Source: Paenibacillus marchantiophytorum (GTDB lineage Bacteria > Bacillota > Bacilli > Paenibacillales > NBRC-103111). Taken from it: a DNA stretch of 64,000 nucleotides. Below, piece by piece: positions 53,476 to 63,468 of this stretch. How positions within the stretch are numbered: position 1 is the stretch's first letter; every line of letters starts with the position of its first letter. The DNA lies in the NCBI RefSeq assembly GCF_014640555.1, contig NZ_BMHE01000014.1, forward strand, positions 36,900 to 100,899. The letters run 5' to 3'. Made by a program: the position numbers and the translations under genes. A model generated the notes under the pieces. That model did not search any database and was not told the origin of the DNA. It worked only from the letters and a program-made list of their open reading frames with translations.

Positions 53476-55545
53476 CTAACGCACTTCAAGCGTTTCTGCT
53501 TCCACTTGCAATTGCCCACTTCTGTGCTTTTTGACGACTTGCGCTCGCACTTTGAATGGATGCAGCTTGGACATAACCATCTCTTCCGCCTCTGAGCGCA
53601 GCATCCAATCTGAACAAATCGCCAGCGCATGCTGCTCCCATTTCCCTACATCCGCCAATAAGCCATCCAACGCTTTCATTCCGCGCTGTATAATCACATC
53701 CGAGCCCAAAGGTTGGTTGGTCAAGTCATACATCACCCATTCCACTTCCCTGAGCGCAATGTCGAGCAGAATCACAAGCTCTGAGAACTTCGCTGCCGAT
53801 TTAAGAAATGCCACATAGCGCTGCATCTGGGGATTCTTCATCTCACACTGATGAAGCAGCAGCTGCGCAGCAAAGTAATAGTGTGATTTAAGCGAATTCA
53901 CACCTTGCTCCATCAGATGTATCGCTTTCAGCAAGTTGGGATCTCCCTCGGCGTACAGGTATGTCCACAGCGCTTCAAAGTCATCCCGGCTCGTTGATGT
54001 CTGCCAAGCACAACACGCATGTGCGGCCTGCGGCAGCCAACCGGTTTCCCACGGCTCAATAGAGGGGGACAGCGAATAAAATCGGGTCCATGCGGAAGAA
54101 ATAACCCCGGATAACCCTGAATCCTTGGCATATTTCGCCCAAAATAATACGTTCTCGATTCTTTCATTTTGATTCGCAAACCATTGATTCGAATGATCTG
54201 CTCCTCTTGCGCAGGACGCTCCAAAAACTTCAACACCAAGCTCCTGGTACTCCCTAATCCATGGGATATTATTCGTTCCATACAAGGGATACTCTCCGGC
54301 GTCCCAGTAGGCACGAATTTTGTCCTGCTCGAGTTCCGGCAAATCTTCCAACCAATTCAATTTGGGAATCGCTCCGGGGTCCTTCTCCAGCCATTGTTTG
54401 GACGAGTAGTAGCTCCCTGCCCACCACACCCAATTGCTTCTGCCGTTATCATAATAGCTCCATGAGCAGATTGCAGTTCCTTCCGGCAGCTCCTTCAGTC
54501 GATACACGCATTTCTCCGAATGAAACATATCATCCCAAAGCATGGGCTTCTTCCCTTTGGACACCACATAGTCGGCTACTTGGCTCACATAGTCGATGAA
54601 CAAATCCACCTTGGAGCGATCTTCCCGCCCCCTAGCCGAAGCTGTTTCTTGCAGCCAACCCTGACACCTCTCACATCTACCTAGAGCCATCGCTTCATCA
54701 ACACCAATGTGAATATAACGGCTTGCGGGATGCCATGCCACAATCTCATCGATCATCTTCTTCACAAGTTCAAGTGACCCTGGATGACAAGGACATAGCT
54801 GAAACGTCAGTCCATCTTCACGCAGATGGGCATATTCTTGATGTTTAAGCATGTAATCAACATGGCCCAAGCATTGTATAAAGGGGATTACTTCCATCCC
54901 ATAAAGCTCCACATAATCAAGCATGTCTCTGATTTCTGCTGATGTGTAGCCATTTTTTTTGTGAACATGAGGGATGCTTGCGTAAGGGAACTGGTCCTCA
55001 TATTCGATTAAAAGGGTGTTGATTTTCAATCGCGCCAGCCTCTCCATGGTTTCTTGGACATAGGACATGAGGGGGACGCTGCCCTTGAAATCAAAGTGAT
55101 GCCCGCGAACAGCAACATCAGGCCAATCCCTGCACGTCACATAAGGTAAAGCAAGCTTGCCTTCCTTCTCTTCGCTCATGGCTTTCAGCCATTGTTCCAT
55201 AGCAAACCAGCCATAGAGAAATCCGCGATACGCATTTGCTTGAATCAGCATGCCCTGTTCACTGACAGAGCAAGCATACCCTTCGGCCTCTTGGGGAACA
55301 TCGAGGATTTGGTGCTGCATATCCACACCTGAACAAGTTAATAGAATTCGCTCATATTCATCCTCGACAAGCTGAATATCCCAACTGCAGCTTTCCGTTA
55401 GAGCTTCCTTCATGAATTTCGCTGCCTGCATGGCATTTGCACCCGCGTAAATGACAAGCCCTTTTTCAGGAATAATCCAAGCTCCCGGATTCTGCTGCAC
55501 TTGCTTAACTTCTGGGAAAAACGGCCGTTTGTCTGCTTTACTCAT
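53476..55545 (-). CDS. GH20 beta-N-acetylhexosaminidase
   Basis: 689 residues, no signal peptide, so intracellular. The N-terminal GH20b-like alpha/beta domain reaches about residue 140. The TIM barrel carries the catalytic Asp-Glu pair in YIHIGVDEAMALGRCERCQG near residue 282, the substrate motif GHHFDFKGSVPLMSY, and W-rich loops (WSYYDNGRSNWVWW). A helical C-terminal domain completes it. GGAGC lies before ATG 55545. It removes terminal GlcNAc or GalNAc from imported oligosaccharides by substrate-assisted catalysis, and is the last gene of the YesMN/ABC operon, 21 bases after the binding-protein gene. Confidence 0.93.
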   Translation of the reverse strand: MSKADKRPFFPEVKQVQQNPGAWIIPEKGLVIYAGANAMQAAKFMKEALTESCSWDIQLVEDEYERILLTCSGVDMQHQILDVPQEAEGYACSVSEQGMLIQANAYRGFLYGWFAMEQWLKAMSEEKEGKLALPYVTCRDWPDVAVRGHHFDFKGSVPLMSYVQETMERLARLKINTLLIEYEDQFPYASIPHVHKKNGYTSAEIRDMLDYVELYGMEVIPFIQCLGHVDYMLKHQEYAHLREDGLTFQLCPCHPGSLELVKKMIDEIVAWHPASRYIHIGVDEAMALGRCERCQGWLQETASARGREDRSKVDLFIDYVSQVADYVVSKGKKPMLWDDMFHSEKCVYRLKELPEGTAICSWSYYDNGRSNWVWWAGSYYSSKQWLEKDPGAIPKLNWLEDLPELEQDKIRAYWDAGEYPLYGTNNIPWIREYQELGVEVFGASCARGADHSNQWFANQNERIENVLFWAKYAKDSGLSGVISSAWTRFYSLSPSIEPWETGWLPQAAHACCAWQTSTSRDDFEALWTYLYAEGDPNLLKAIHLMEQGVNSLKSHYYFAAQLLLHQCEMKNPQMQRYVAFLKSAAKFSELVILLDIALREVEWVMYDLTNQPLGSDVIIQRGMKALDGLLADVGKWEQHALAICSDWMLRSEAEEMVMSKLHPFKVRAQVVKKHRSGQLQVEAETLEVR

Positions 55546-55566
55546 GATCTATCGCTCCTCAGAACC

Positions 55567-57213
55567 TTACTTCATGCCCAATTGTTGGGCCTTGGCATTG
55601 ACTTCTTCGATCACTTTATCTAGTCCCTTGCCTTTGTAAGCATCCACTTCTTTGTTGAACATTTGCTCTACATCTTCTTTACCCGCCATAATTTTGATCA
55701 GCAAATCCGAATTAATGACGGAGAATTTATCTTTGGCTGGTGTGGATACAAGGGTTAGCTCCGGTGAAAATTCAGGAATTTTGGTGTTTGCTTTCACAAA
55801 TTTCATGTAAGCGATGGCATCCTTTTGAAGATCCTTATTCAACCAGCTTTGATCATTAGCATCGTCCATCGCATAAGGTGTTTCCCAGGTAGCTAGCGTG
55901 TTAAAGACTAATGTGCTTGGATATTTCTCGCCAATAACCGTTTTCGGATCAGTCGGGATGATTTTTTGCCCGTCCAATTTATAATCCACATTTTCAAATC
56001 CATAATTCACAAGTCGTTTACCTTCTGGACTCAGCAGATAGTCATATAAATCCAAAATTCGCGTCAATTTCTTATCATCTATTTTCGCGTTAAAGTAACT
56101 TTCCGACCAATACGTTTTAAATACCGGGTGATAGCGGTTGCCATCCAAGCTTACCAATGGTTTCAACGACTTCACGACATCCGTAAACTTTTTATCTGGA
56201 TACACCTTGTTGAATCTGTCTTTCTCGATTTTCTTATAGCCGTTCACATAACCACCGCTGACAACAATAGAAGCTGCTTTACCGGATGCGAACTTCTCAT
56301 AATGCTGCTCTCCTTTTAACAACGGCAAATCCTTATCTATAATTCCGGATGCGAACCAGTCTCGTGCTAATTTCAAGGTCGGGATGGACGTTTTGCTAAA
56401 AATAGCAGGGATGTATTTCCCGTCCTCCTTGATCCATTTGGAGTCCGCTCCGCTGCCATCGGATGAAGCTAACGGATTGCTGTAGGTCCATAGAACATCC
56501 GGCGCTGTTTTGGCGAGCCCCGTTAAGCCAACCGGCTTTTTCCCTTCGGGATTCGAAGCAACGATCTTCACCATCATGTCTTTGTACTCGTCAAAGGTTT
56601 CCGGCTCTTTGGTTACGCCAGCGGCCTGAGCCCAGTCCCAGCGGTAGAAGATGACCCGGTCATTGGCATTATAATCCAGTGATGAATACGTACGGCGAGG
56701 AATCCCATAATATTGGCCGTTGATTTGCGTAGCTCGAATATCCTTAACGTCCAAGTAGGTGGACAAATTCGGATACTTCGTTAAATCCTTTGGAATCGGC
56801 TTAACAATGCCTTGATTGACCCAGTTATAGAACGTTGGCGTTCCAATCGCATCTATGGAGAAGATATCCGGCAGTGAATCGGAAGCTGCCCACAGATTAA
56901 TTTTCTGGGCGTAGTCATCCCAAGTAATTCCCACCGGCTTGAAAGTTACATTAAATTTCTTGGACAAATATTGATAGATGGCATCGTCCTTCGCTTTGGC
57001 CAAGCCGGATTCAACATCCCATAGAGCAAGTGAGAGTTCGATTGTGTCTTTGTACTTGCTTTCATCAGGCTTTGCCGTACTTGCTCCAGCTTCAGCAGTC
57101 GGTACTGGGGTTGCTGCTTTTTGCTCGGTATTCGATTTACTGCATGCAGTTAGCGAAGTGGTGACCAGCATAGCCGCCATCAAAAAAGCAGCATTCTTTT
57201 TCAACATTTTCAT
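55567..57213 (-). CDS. LipO-type ABC transporter substrate-binding lipoprotein
   Basis: 548 residues. Signal peptide with lipobox SLTAC (Cys24), then a binding domain in the size range of LipO-like proteins (WDVESGLAKAKDDAIYQYLS, FYRWDWAQAAGVTKEPETFD). Captures the oligosaccharide for the two permeases upstream. GGGAGG precedes the ATG. With the following GH20 gene it suggests an N-acetylhexosamine-containing ligand. Confidence 0.93.
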   Translation of the reverse strand: MKMLKKNAAFLMAAMLVTTSLTACSKSNTEQKAATPVPTAEAGASTAKPDESKYKDTIELSLALWDVESGLAKAKDDAIYQYLSKKFNVTFKPVGITWDDYAQKINLWAASDSLPDIFSIDAIGTPTFYNWVNQGIVKPIPKDLTKYPNLSTYLDVKDIRATQINGQYYGIPRRTYSSLDYNANDRVIFYRWDWAQAAGVTKEPETFDEYKDMMVKIVASNPEGKKPVGLTGLAKTAPDVLWTYSNPLASSDGSGADSKWIKEDGKYIPAIFSKTSIPTLKLARDWFASGIIDKDLPLLKGEQHYEKFASGKAASIVVSGGYVNGYKKIEKDRFNKVYPDKKFTDVVKSLKPLVSLDGNRYHPVFKTYWSESYFNAKIDDKKLTRILDLYDYLLSPEGKRLVNYGFENVDYKLDGQKIIPTDPKTVIGEKYPSTLVFNTLATWETPYAMDDANDQSWLNKDLQKDAIAYMKFVKANTKIPEFSPELTLVSTPAKDKFSVINSDLLIKIMAGKEDVEQMFNKEVDAYKGKGLDKVIEEVNAKAQQLGMK

Positions 57214-57252
57214 CGTTAAAGCCTCCCTGTATTTTTTATACGAATTGTCGTC

Positions 57253-58140
57253 CTATTCTTTTAAGGACCCTACCATAATACCGCTGGCAAAATGTTTCTG
57301 AAGAAACGGGTAGACGAACAGGATGGGTAAGCTTGTCACCACGACAGATGCCATCTGTACACCCTGTACATAGATGCTTTTGCTGTCCCTGATGGCTGCG
57401 CCGATAGAGCCGATATCCGTATTGAAATTAATCAACAGCTCTCTAAGCAGGATCTGTAAAGGTACTTTAGAAGGCGAATGGATGAATAATAAGGAGTTAT
57501 ACCACTCATTCCATCGTTCTACCGCGTAAAATAAAGCAAAAGTAGCCATGAAAGGCGCCGAGATGGGAATAATAATTTTGATTAAAATGTAAATATCATT
57601 GGCACCATCTATTTTGGCTGATTCCTCTAAGCTTTCAGGCAGCGAGTTGAAATAGTTTTTCATAATGATGAGATAGAACGTGTTGATGCCAACCGGCAAA
57701 ATCATCGCGAATAGGCTGTCAATTAAGCCCAAGTTCTTAACCAGCAAATACCACGGGATCAAGCCTCCGTTGAAAAACATCGTGAAGATAATCATAGATA
57801 AAAATAAATTGCGGCCAGGCAGTTGTTTTTTGGAGAGCGCATAGGCGCCAGTTACGGAAAGGAACATATTGAGCGAGACGCCAACCACGGTAATAAATAC
57901 AGTAACGCCTAGGGAGCTGAAAAATTGTTCCTGACTCAAAATCGTTTTATAATTGCTCAAAACAAAAGATGTTGGAAATAGATAAACCTTCTTGCTTGTA
58001 ATCGCATCAAAGGATGCGAAAGAGGAAATAAGAACCGTATAAAAAGGAAATATCGAGAGGATTGCAAAAAATCCTAAAATAATATTCGGTATCATACTCG
58101 ACCATGATCGTTGACTCATTGAAGTGGGTGATGCCCTCAC
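57253..58140 (-). CDS. ABC sugar transporter permease (YtcP-type)
   Basis: 295 residues from GTG 58140, selected because AAAGGAGGAG sits ideally upstream; an in-frame ATG at 58179 lies inside the preceding gene with no site. Six transmembrane segments, EAA loop EESAKIDGANDIYILIKIII, and the C-terminal motif PFLQKHFASGIMVGSLKE typical of YtcP-like subunits. Pairs with the 58157-59107 permease. Confidence 0.92.
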   Translation of the reverse strand: MRASPTSMSQRSWSSMIPNIILGFFAILSIFPFYTVLISSFASFDAITSKKVYLFPTSFVLSNYKTILSQEQFFSSLGVTVFITVVGVSLNMFLSVTGAYALSKKQLPGRNLFLSMIIFTMFFNGGLIPWYLLVKNLGLIDSLFAMILPVGINTFYLIIMKNYFNSLPESLEESAKIDGANDIYILIKIIIPISAPFMATFALFYAVERWNEWYNSLLFIHSPSKVPLQILLRELLINFNTDIGSIGAAIRDSKSIYVQGVQMASVVVTSLPILFVYPFLQKHFASGIMVGSLKE

Positions 58141-58156
58141 TGCTTCTTCTCCTCCT

Positions 58157-59107
58157 TTAAAAAAGACCTTGCTCCCCAAATTTCTTCACAACAAAATTCG
58201 CAAACAGCAGTAGAAACATGCTCGCAACGGACTTGATAAGACCAGCTGCCGCTAATAATCCAAAATTGCTTCCAACGGACATCGTTGTTCTTAGAATATA
58301 GGTGTCCACGGTGTCGCCTACATCGTAAACAGGCGAGCTGTACAAGTTGTAGATTTGATCGAAACTAACATTCATCATGAGACCTACGGTTAAAATAAAT
58401 AGGATAGCCACCGTCGATTTAATGCCAGGCCAAGAGACATGGCCTATTTTCTGGAGCCGACTAGCCCCGTCCATATCAGCAGCTTCATACAGCTCTGGAT
58501 TGATGCCTGCAAGCGCTGCCAAATAAATGATTGAATCCCATCCGATTTCTTTCCAAATATGCGTGATATAGATGAGCGGACGGAAGAACGACGGGCTCGT
58601 CAGCAGCGATGAAGATTCGAATCCGAAAAGACCGATAATTTGGTTGTAAACACCTTGTGAGCCCAAGATATTAGTAATAATGCCTCCTAATACGACCCAA
58701 GAAATAAAATGCGGAAACGTAAATACAGTCTGGTACAGCTTTTTCATTTTTTGCCCGGCAATCTGATTGATGAGAAAAGCGAGCAGGATCGGAATAGGAA
58801 AATGAAAAATCAATTTGCCAAAGCTTATGATGATCGTATTCTTTAGAGAACTTAGATACTGACTGTCATTCAGAATATCCTTAAAGTTCTGAATACCGGT
58901 CCAGGGACTTCCTGTAATGCCTTTGCTAAAATCGTAGGTCTTGAACGCTAGCGTCACACCATACATCGGAACATAACAAAATATGATATACCATGCAATT
59001 ATTGGTATTAACATGATATAAAAATACTTATGGTAACGTATCCTTTCCCATAAGTTGGATCGTTTACGAACCTGCCTGTTCACGACTAAGTTCGTTGTTG
59101 TTTCCAT
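58157..59107 (-). CDS. ABC sugar transporter permease (LplB-type)
   Basis: 316 residues from ATG 59107, six bases after GAGGAGG (an upstream TTG would overlap that site). Opening helix YFYIMLIPIIAWYIIFCYVP, then YGVTLAFKTYDFSKGI. EAA loop YEAADMDGASRLQKIGHVSW. Heterodimer partner of YtcP-type permease 57253-58140. The leader contains a cre-like site at 59125-59138, so carbon catabolite control is plausible. Confidence 0.93.
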   Translation of the reverse strand: METTTNLVVNRQVRKRSNLWERIRYHKYFYIMLIPIIAWYIIFCYVPMYGVTLAFKTYDFSKGITGSPWTGIQNFKDILNDSQYLSSLKNTIIISFGKLIFHFPIPILLAFLINQIAGQKMKKLYQTVFTFPHFISWVVLGGIITNILGSQGVYNQIIGLFGFESSSLLTSPSFFRPLIYITHIWKEIGWDSIIYLAALAGINPELYEAADMDGASRLQKIGHVSWPGIKSTVAILFILTVGLMMNVSFDQIYNLYSSPVYDVGDTVDTYILRTTMSVGSNFGLLAAAGLIKSVASMFLLLFANFVVKKFGEQGLF

Positions 59108-59124
59108 AGGAACCCTCCTCAAGA

Positions 59125-59138
59125 TGCAAACGTTTTCT
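59125..59138 (-). promoter_or_regulatory. cre-like site in the permease leader
   Basis: TGCAAACGTTTTCT, 12 of 14 positions of the CcpA cre consensus, just upstream of the ribosome site of the first transport gene. Confidence 0.4.
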
Positions 59139-59298
59139 TAACATAACTTTAATATAAGAAACGCAAAGGAAGTATAGACGATTTCCAACTATCCTATAGA
59201 CAGTTTCAGGTTCCAGGAAATCCCTATTTCCTATTCGTAGATTCCTACATATCAAATCATGAAATCGTTCATATCATTTTGGATTTGTTCAGAAACAG

Positions 59299-60708
59299 TT
59301 ATTTATTTTTCTTTTTGAATTCAGACGGGGTCAAGCCTGTCACTTTCTTAAATATGCGAGTGAAATAAAAATAATCATTAAAGCCTGACTTCTCACTCAC
59401 CTGTTGAATGGTTAGATTGGCATTATGCAGTAGCGTTCCCGCGTAATCAATTCGCAATTTGCTTATATATTCCGTGAAATTAACGCCCATTTCTTTTTTG
59501 AATAAATAACTTACATAATTCGGCGTTACATAAAATAATTTAGAAATCTCGCTCAAATTGATGTCTTTATAAAAGTTTTCATTCACATATTGAGCAATCT
59601 CACGGATCGTTTGATGTTCAATTTCCATATGGACAGCTTGCGTGAAGGAGATAATATGTTGGTTTACTTGACGCCCAAGATCGGCCAGCATGTCATTCAC
59701 ATTCATATAAACAGAGCAAAGCTGCTCGAAATTATCAATTTCCACCTCTATTTGCATGGCAAGTCTGTCATTCGCATAATACACGATTTGACAATAGACC
59801 CAATAAGCATCTTTGACCGTACACTGCCCTCCTGCAAAACAATGCGTTAGTTCCTGAAAAGCATAATCAATCAATTTCAGATCTTTCTTCGCCATGGCAT
59901 CTGCCATATCGCTCAAATAGCCTCGGAAGTTAGTAGAAGTTGGCACAATGTGATAGCAGTCCTTAGAGCCAGTTACAAAATGATGGAACGCAGAGATATT
60001 GGCTGCCTGCACGGCGTCTTTGAGTTCATGCAGCTTAATGTTGGTTGAATAGCCTGCTCCGCTATGCGGGAAGGATTTCACAGTCTCCATAAAAGCCTGA
60101 AAATCGGATTGGTTGATTACAAAAACCATTTTGCGGGGTCCTGTTTTCAAACTGCAAAATGGAACTTTCACTTCAAGGGGGACAAGTTTCTTGTCTAAAA
60201 TTTGAATAACAGCCATTTCATTTCTATCTGCCTGTACGCCTTCACTGTGCAAGATGCCCTTCACTTTCTCATAGTCGGGCTCGCTTTGTCCAAACAGTAG
60301 ATCGATGAATTCCAGATCATCGTTTTTTCTTCTAGCTTCGAGATTTAATCTCGCTTTTACTAAACACTCACCGATTTCATGTTCTTCAAACGGCTTTAAG
60401 CAGTAGCCGATTGCTCCATAACGAAGCGCTTTCTGTGCATACACGAATTCCGCATGTCCACTGGCCACAACGAATTGTACCGCCGAATCCTTGCTTATTA
60501 CTTTTTTGATCAATTCAAGACCATTCATGCCAGGCATTTTAATATCGGTAATGACCAAATGCGGCTTATTCGTTTCTATGAAATCAAGCGCCTCATCCCC
60601 GCTATTCGCTTCTCCAATAATTTGAAACCCGAATTCCTCCCAGTTTATGCTATGCTTCAAGCTCTGTACAACCCACTCTTCATCGTCCACTAATAACACT
60701 TTAAACAT
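59299..60708 (-). CDS. YesN-type response regulator with AraC DNA-binding domain
   Basis: 469 residues. Receiver domain with phospho-acceptor in HLVITDIKMPGMNGLELI and acidic pair LLVDDEEWVVQSL. A variable middle region follows, then the C-terminal AraC domain (DINLSEISKLFYVTPNYVSY, LFKKEMGVNFTEYISKLRID, DYFYFTRIFKKVTGLTPSEF). ATG 60708 overlaps the kinase stop. It probably activates the transporter operon downstream (gap of 191 bases) when the kinase senses extracellular sugar. Confidence 0.95.
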   Translation of the reverse strand: MFKVLLVDDEEWVVQSLKHSINWEEFGFQIIGEANSGDEALDFIETNKPHLVITDIKMPGMNGLELIKKVISKDSAVQFVVASGHAEFVYAQKALRYGAIGYCLKPFEEHEIGECLVKARLNLEARRKNDDLEFIDLLFGQSEPDYEKVKGILHSEGVQADRNEMAVIQILDKKLVPLEVKVPFCSLKTGPRKMVFVINQSDFQAFMETVKSFPHSGAGYSTNIKLHELKDAVQAANISAFHHFVTGSKDCYHIVPTSTNFRGYLSDMADAMAKKDLKLIDYAFQELTHCFAGGQCTVKDAYWVYCQIVYYANDRLAMQIEVEIDNFEQLCSVYMNVNDMLADLGRQVNQHIISFTQAVHMEIEHQTIREIAQYVNENFYKDINLSEISKLFYVTPNYVSYLFKKEMGVNFTEYISKLRIDYAGTLLHNANLTIQQVSEKSGFNDYFYFTRIFKKVTGLTPSEFKKKNK

Positions 60709-62470
60709 AAGCTTCCTCCTTAAAAGGTAGATGAAAAATCACCTCTGTACCTTGATTTTCCTCACTATGGAGACTTAGGCCATAGGGTTCGCCATATATG
60801 AATTTAATCCGATTCGCCACGTTATTCATGCCTAAATGTTGATTAAGCTTGTTCGTCTCGTCTGGATTCTTGTTCATTGCTTCAAGCACTTCATCCCTCA
60901 TGCCAACCCCGTTATCTTTGACAGTAATAACCAGTCTCTTATAGGCATCAATTTCAGCCTTGATAAGCAGCTTACCTTTGGCGGATAAGGGCTCTAGACC
61001 ATGGATAATCGCATTCTCAACGATGGGCTGAAGGATCATCTTGGGTACTTTGCCTTTCATCGCAAGGGGGACAATATCCATTTCAATATCAAATCGATCT
61101 TTAAAGCGGGCTTTTTGAATGCGCAAATACGCGCCTACCATATCCAGCTCCTCCCGGAGCGAAACTTCCTCTGAACCTTTGATACTGTAGCGAAAAATAC
61201 GGCTTAAATCCTGTACGATGTCTTTGATTTCATGAACGCCTTTGATAGACGCCATTCCTTTAATCGTTTCAAACGTGTTATACAGAAAATGCGGATTGAT
61301 CTGGCTTTGCAAAAAAGCCAACTCCGCTTGTTTTTTATCGAGCTCAGCTTTATATAGCTGCACATCCGCATCGATCAGATCTTGCGTTAGAGAGTCGATT
61401 TCATCGAACATCCTATTTAATTTGGAAGAAAGAATCGTCATTTCGAAATAGCCGTTGAGCTTAATCTCTTGTCTAGGCGTTACGGTTTGTTGGGTTCGAA
61501 TGCCTAAGATGAAATTCGTCATTTGGCGAATCGGTTTAATCAGGTTGTTCATGATAAGTGTAAAGGGAACGATGAGGATGAATATAGCGGTGAGCAGCAT
61601 ATAGAGCACTTTTAATCGCAAATCTCTAATTTCCGTATATAAGACTTTCTCAGGGATCGTACTAATAAGGGTACCCCCAATTTCTGGAAGCTTTTTTGTT
61701 TGAACAATTTGTCTTTCACCGTGTAATGTGAGCGTGGAGGGTTCATCTAATGCTGCCGCTGCTTCAAGAAAGTTAGCATTCCCTCCCACAGAAGCTGGAT
61801 CATTCGATGAGAATATCTGCTGATCGCGATCTAAGAAATAAAACTTCATTTCTTCTTTACCTAGCTTAGGGAAGGAAAGTGAAGTGATTTTTTGGGCGTC
61901 TATGACTAAATAGCAATAACCTATTTGCTTGCCGATAGAATCGGGATCATAAATACCATAAACAGATACACCGGCAATAAAAAATTGGTTCCCCGGTATA
62001 TTGGACCCATAATTAATTTCTTTCAGACCTGTGATAAAGGGGAGACTGCCAAATAAGTTTTGATACCTGTTCACATATTCATTCCCTCCATACGTGCTGA
62101 AGAAAGAACCTGAGTTTCCCACAACAATCACATCGACAATCCCGTCTTTCATTAATCTAGCATTATTTAAGACCGTGCTAATTTTTTTGCTATTTTCATA
62201 TCTTTTATCGTATTCATTCTCCAGCATGTAGGACTGCATGTCAGGATTATAGGCAATATTCATCAGTATTTTAAGCATGCCATTACTATTGGCAGCCACA
62301 TCTTGCTGGAATTGGGAAAGGAGATTTAATGTGTATTCGTTATTTTTCTTCTTACTAATATCTTTGTTTAGGGCATAAAACACACTAAAAATAAGGACGA
62401 GCAGAATAAGCGTTGAAGCTGCCAGAACCGCGAGCTGATTCCTGATTGTGAATTTACTAAACCACTGCAC
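60701..62470 (-). CDS. YesM-type membrane sensor histidine kinase
   Basis: 589 residues from GTG 62470, five bases after GGGGGAG; the in-frame ATG at 62506 has no site. Two transmembrane helices (LAVLAASTLILLVLIFSVFY and LLTAIFILIVPFTLIM) flank a large extracellular sensor. HAMP, then the His_kinase motif LQSQINPHFLYNTFETIKGM with the phosphohistidine near residue 390, and the ATPase motifs PIVENAIIHGLEP and NGVGMRDEV. It forms an 8-base overlap with its YesN partner. Confidence 0.95.
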   Translation of the reverse strand: MQWFSKFTIRNQLAVLAASTLILLVLIFSVFYALNKDISKKKNNEYTLNLLSQFQQDVAANSNGMLKILMNIAYNPDMQSYMLENEYDKRYENSKKISTVLNNARLMKDGIVDVIVVGNSGSFFSTYGGNEYVNRYQNLFGSLPFITGLKEINYGSNIPGNQFFIAGVSVYGIYDPDSIGKQIGYCYLVIDAQKITSLSFPKLGKEEMKFYFLDRDQQIFSSNDPASVGGNANFLEAAAALDEPSTLTLHGERQIVQTKKLPEIGGTLISTIPEKVLYTEIRDLRLKVLYMLLTAIFILIVPFTLIMNNLIKPIRQMTNFILGIRTQQTVTPRQEIKLNGYFEMTILSSKLNRMFDEIDSLTQDLIDADVQLYKAELDKKQAELAFLQSQINPHFLYNTFETIKGMASIKGVHEIKDIVQDLSRIFRYSIKGSEEVSLREELDMVGAYLRIQKARFKDRFDIEMDIVPLAMKGKVPKMILQPIVENAIIHGLEPLSAKGKLLIKAEIDAYKRLVITVKDNGVGMRDEVLEAMNKNPDETNKLNQHLGMNNVANRIKFIYGEPYGLSLHSEENQGTEVIFHLPFKEEAYV

Positions 62471-62539
62471 CCTCACTCCCCCTTTCACAGTTATTTCAAC
62501 TATCATGTTAACAGTTCAAGATGTGATGACGCAATACAA

Positions 62540-63448
62540 TCAGTCTGGTTTACGTTTGAACCTAACCGTCACTTTGAATAAGTCCCCATCCATCTCAATC
62601 TGCAGGTCTCCCCCTTGAAGCTCGGCGATGCTTTTGGCAATGGACAGTCCTAGGCCAGAGCCTTCCGTATGCCGGGATTGATCCCCGCGCTTGAAGCGCT
62701 CAAACAATTCCTCCACTTCAAAATCGATCTCGTACGCGGACACGTTTTTGATTGTGAAGACAACATGATCATGATCCTCGCGCAAATTGAGATGCACCCG
62801 GGTATGCGGCATAGCATATTTCAAAGCGTTGGAGAGCAAATTTTCAAAAATGCGCCACGTCTTCCGACCGTCCAAAGCCGCAGTAATCTGAGGATGCTCG
62901 ATTTGGACGCGGAAAGACACTTCCGAGTTTTCTATTTTGTCGCTGAATTCGGCTAACGCCTGGCTCAGCAAGGAAGACACATTAACCGTTTCCATGTGCA
63001 GCTCGACGGCGCCGCTCGACATTTTGGAAGCCTCCAATAAATCGTCAATTAGCACCTTAAGCCTTTGTGTTTTTCGATCTACGACTTGGACATAGGACTC
63101 TATTGTATCCGACGGCAAATCCTTCTGTTTCAGCAGATCCACATAATTGATGATGGAGGTGAGCGGTGTTTTGAGATCATGGGAGACGTTGGCAATGAGC
63201 TCCGTTTTCAAGCGCTCGATTCGCATTTCCTTATCCAGAAGCGTCTTGAAGCCAATCTGCATCTGATTCAAATGCCCAGCTAGATCAGCCATGCTGCCCC
63301 GTCCTTTCACCGGAATGACATCGTGCAAATTACCGGCAGCCATCTGCTGGACGCCTGTGATGATCTGTTGGGACAGGCTTAGCCTTTTGTATGCAAAAGG
63401 AACTATTGTCACACTATAAAGGAGCACATAGCCTAGTCCAACAAACAA
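62540..63448 (-). pseudogene. OmpR/VanS-type histidine kinase missing its sensor half
   Basis: A 302-codon frame. It retains one transmembrane helix (FVGLGYVLLYSVTIVPFAY), HAMP, HisKA with NVSHDLKTPLTSIINYVDLL, and HATPase motifs ENLLSNALKYA and GSGLGLSIAKSIAELQGGDL. The frame upstream is closed by a TAG five codons before the first residue, and sequence then changes into the tandem repeat beginning near 63469. The first helix, sensor domain and normal start are therefore lost, and no response regulator gene is present. The catalytic part might still fold, but a signal-responsive kinase is unlikely. Confidence 0.7.
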
Positions 63449-63468
63449 AAATTCAGGAGAACTATCTA

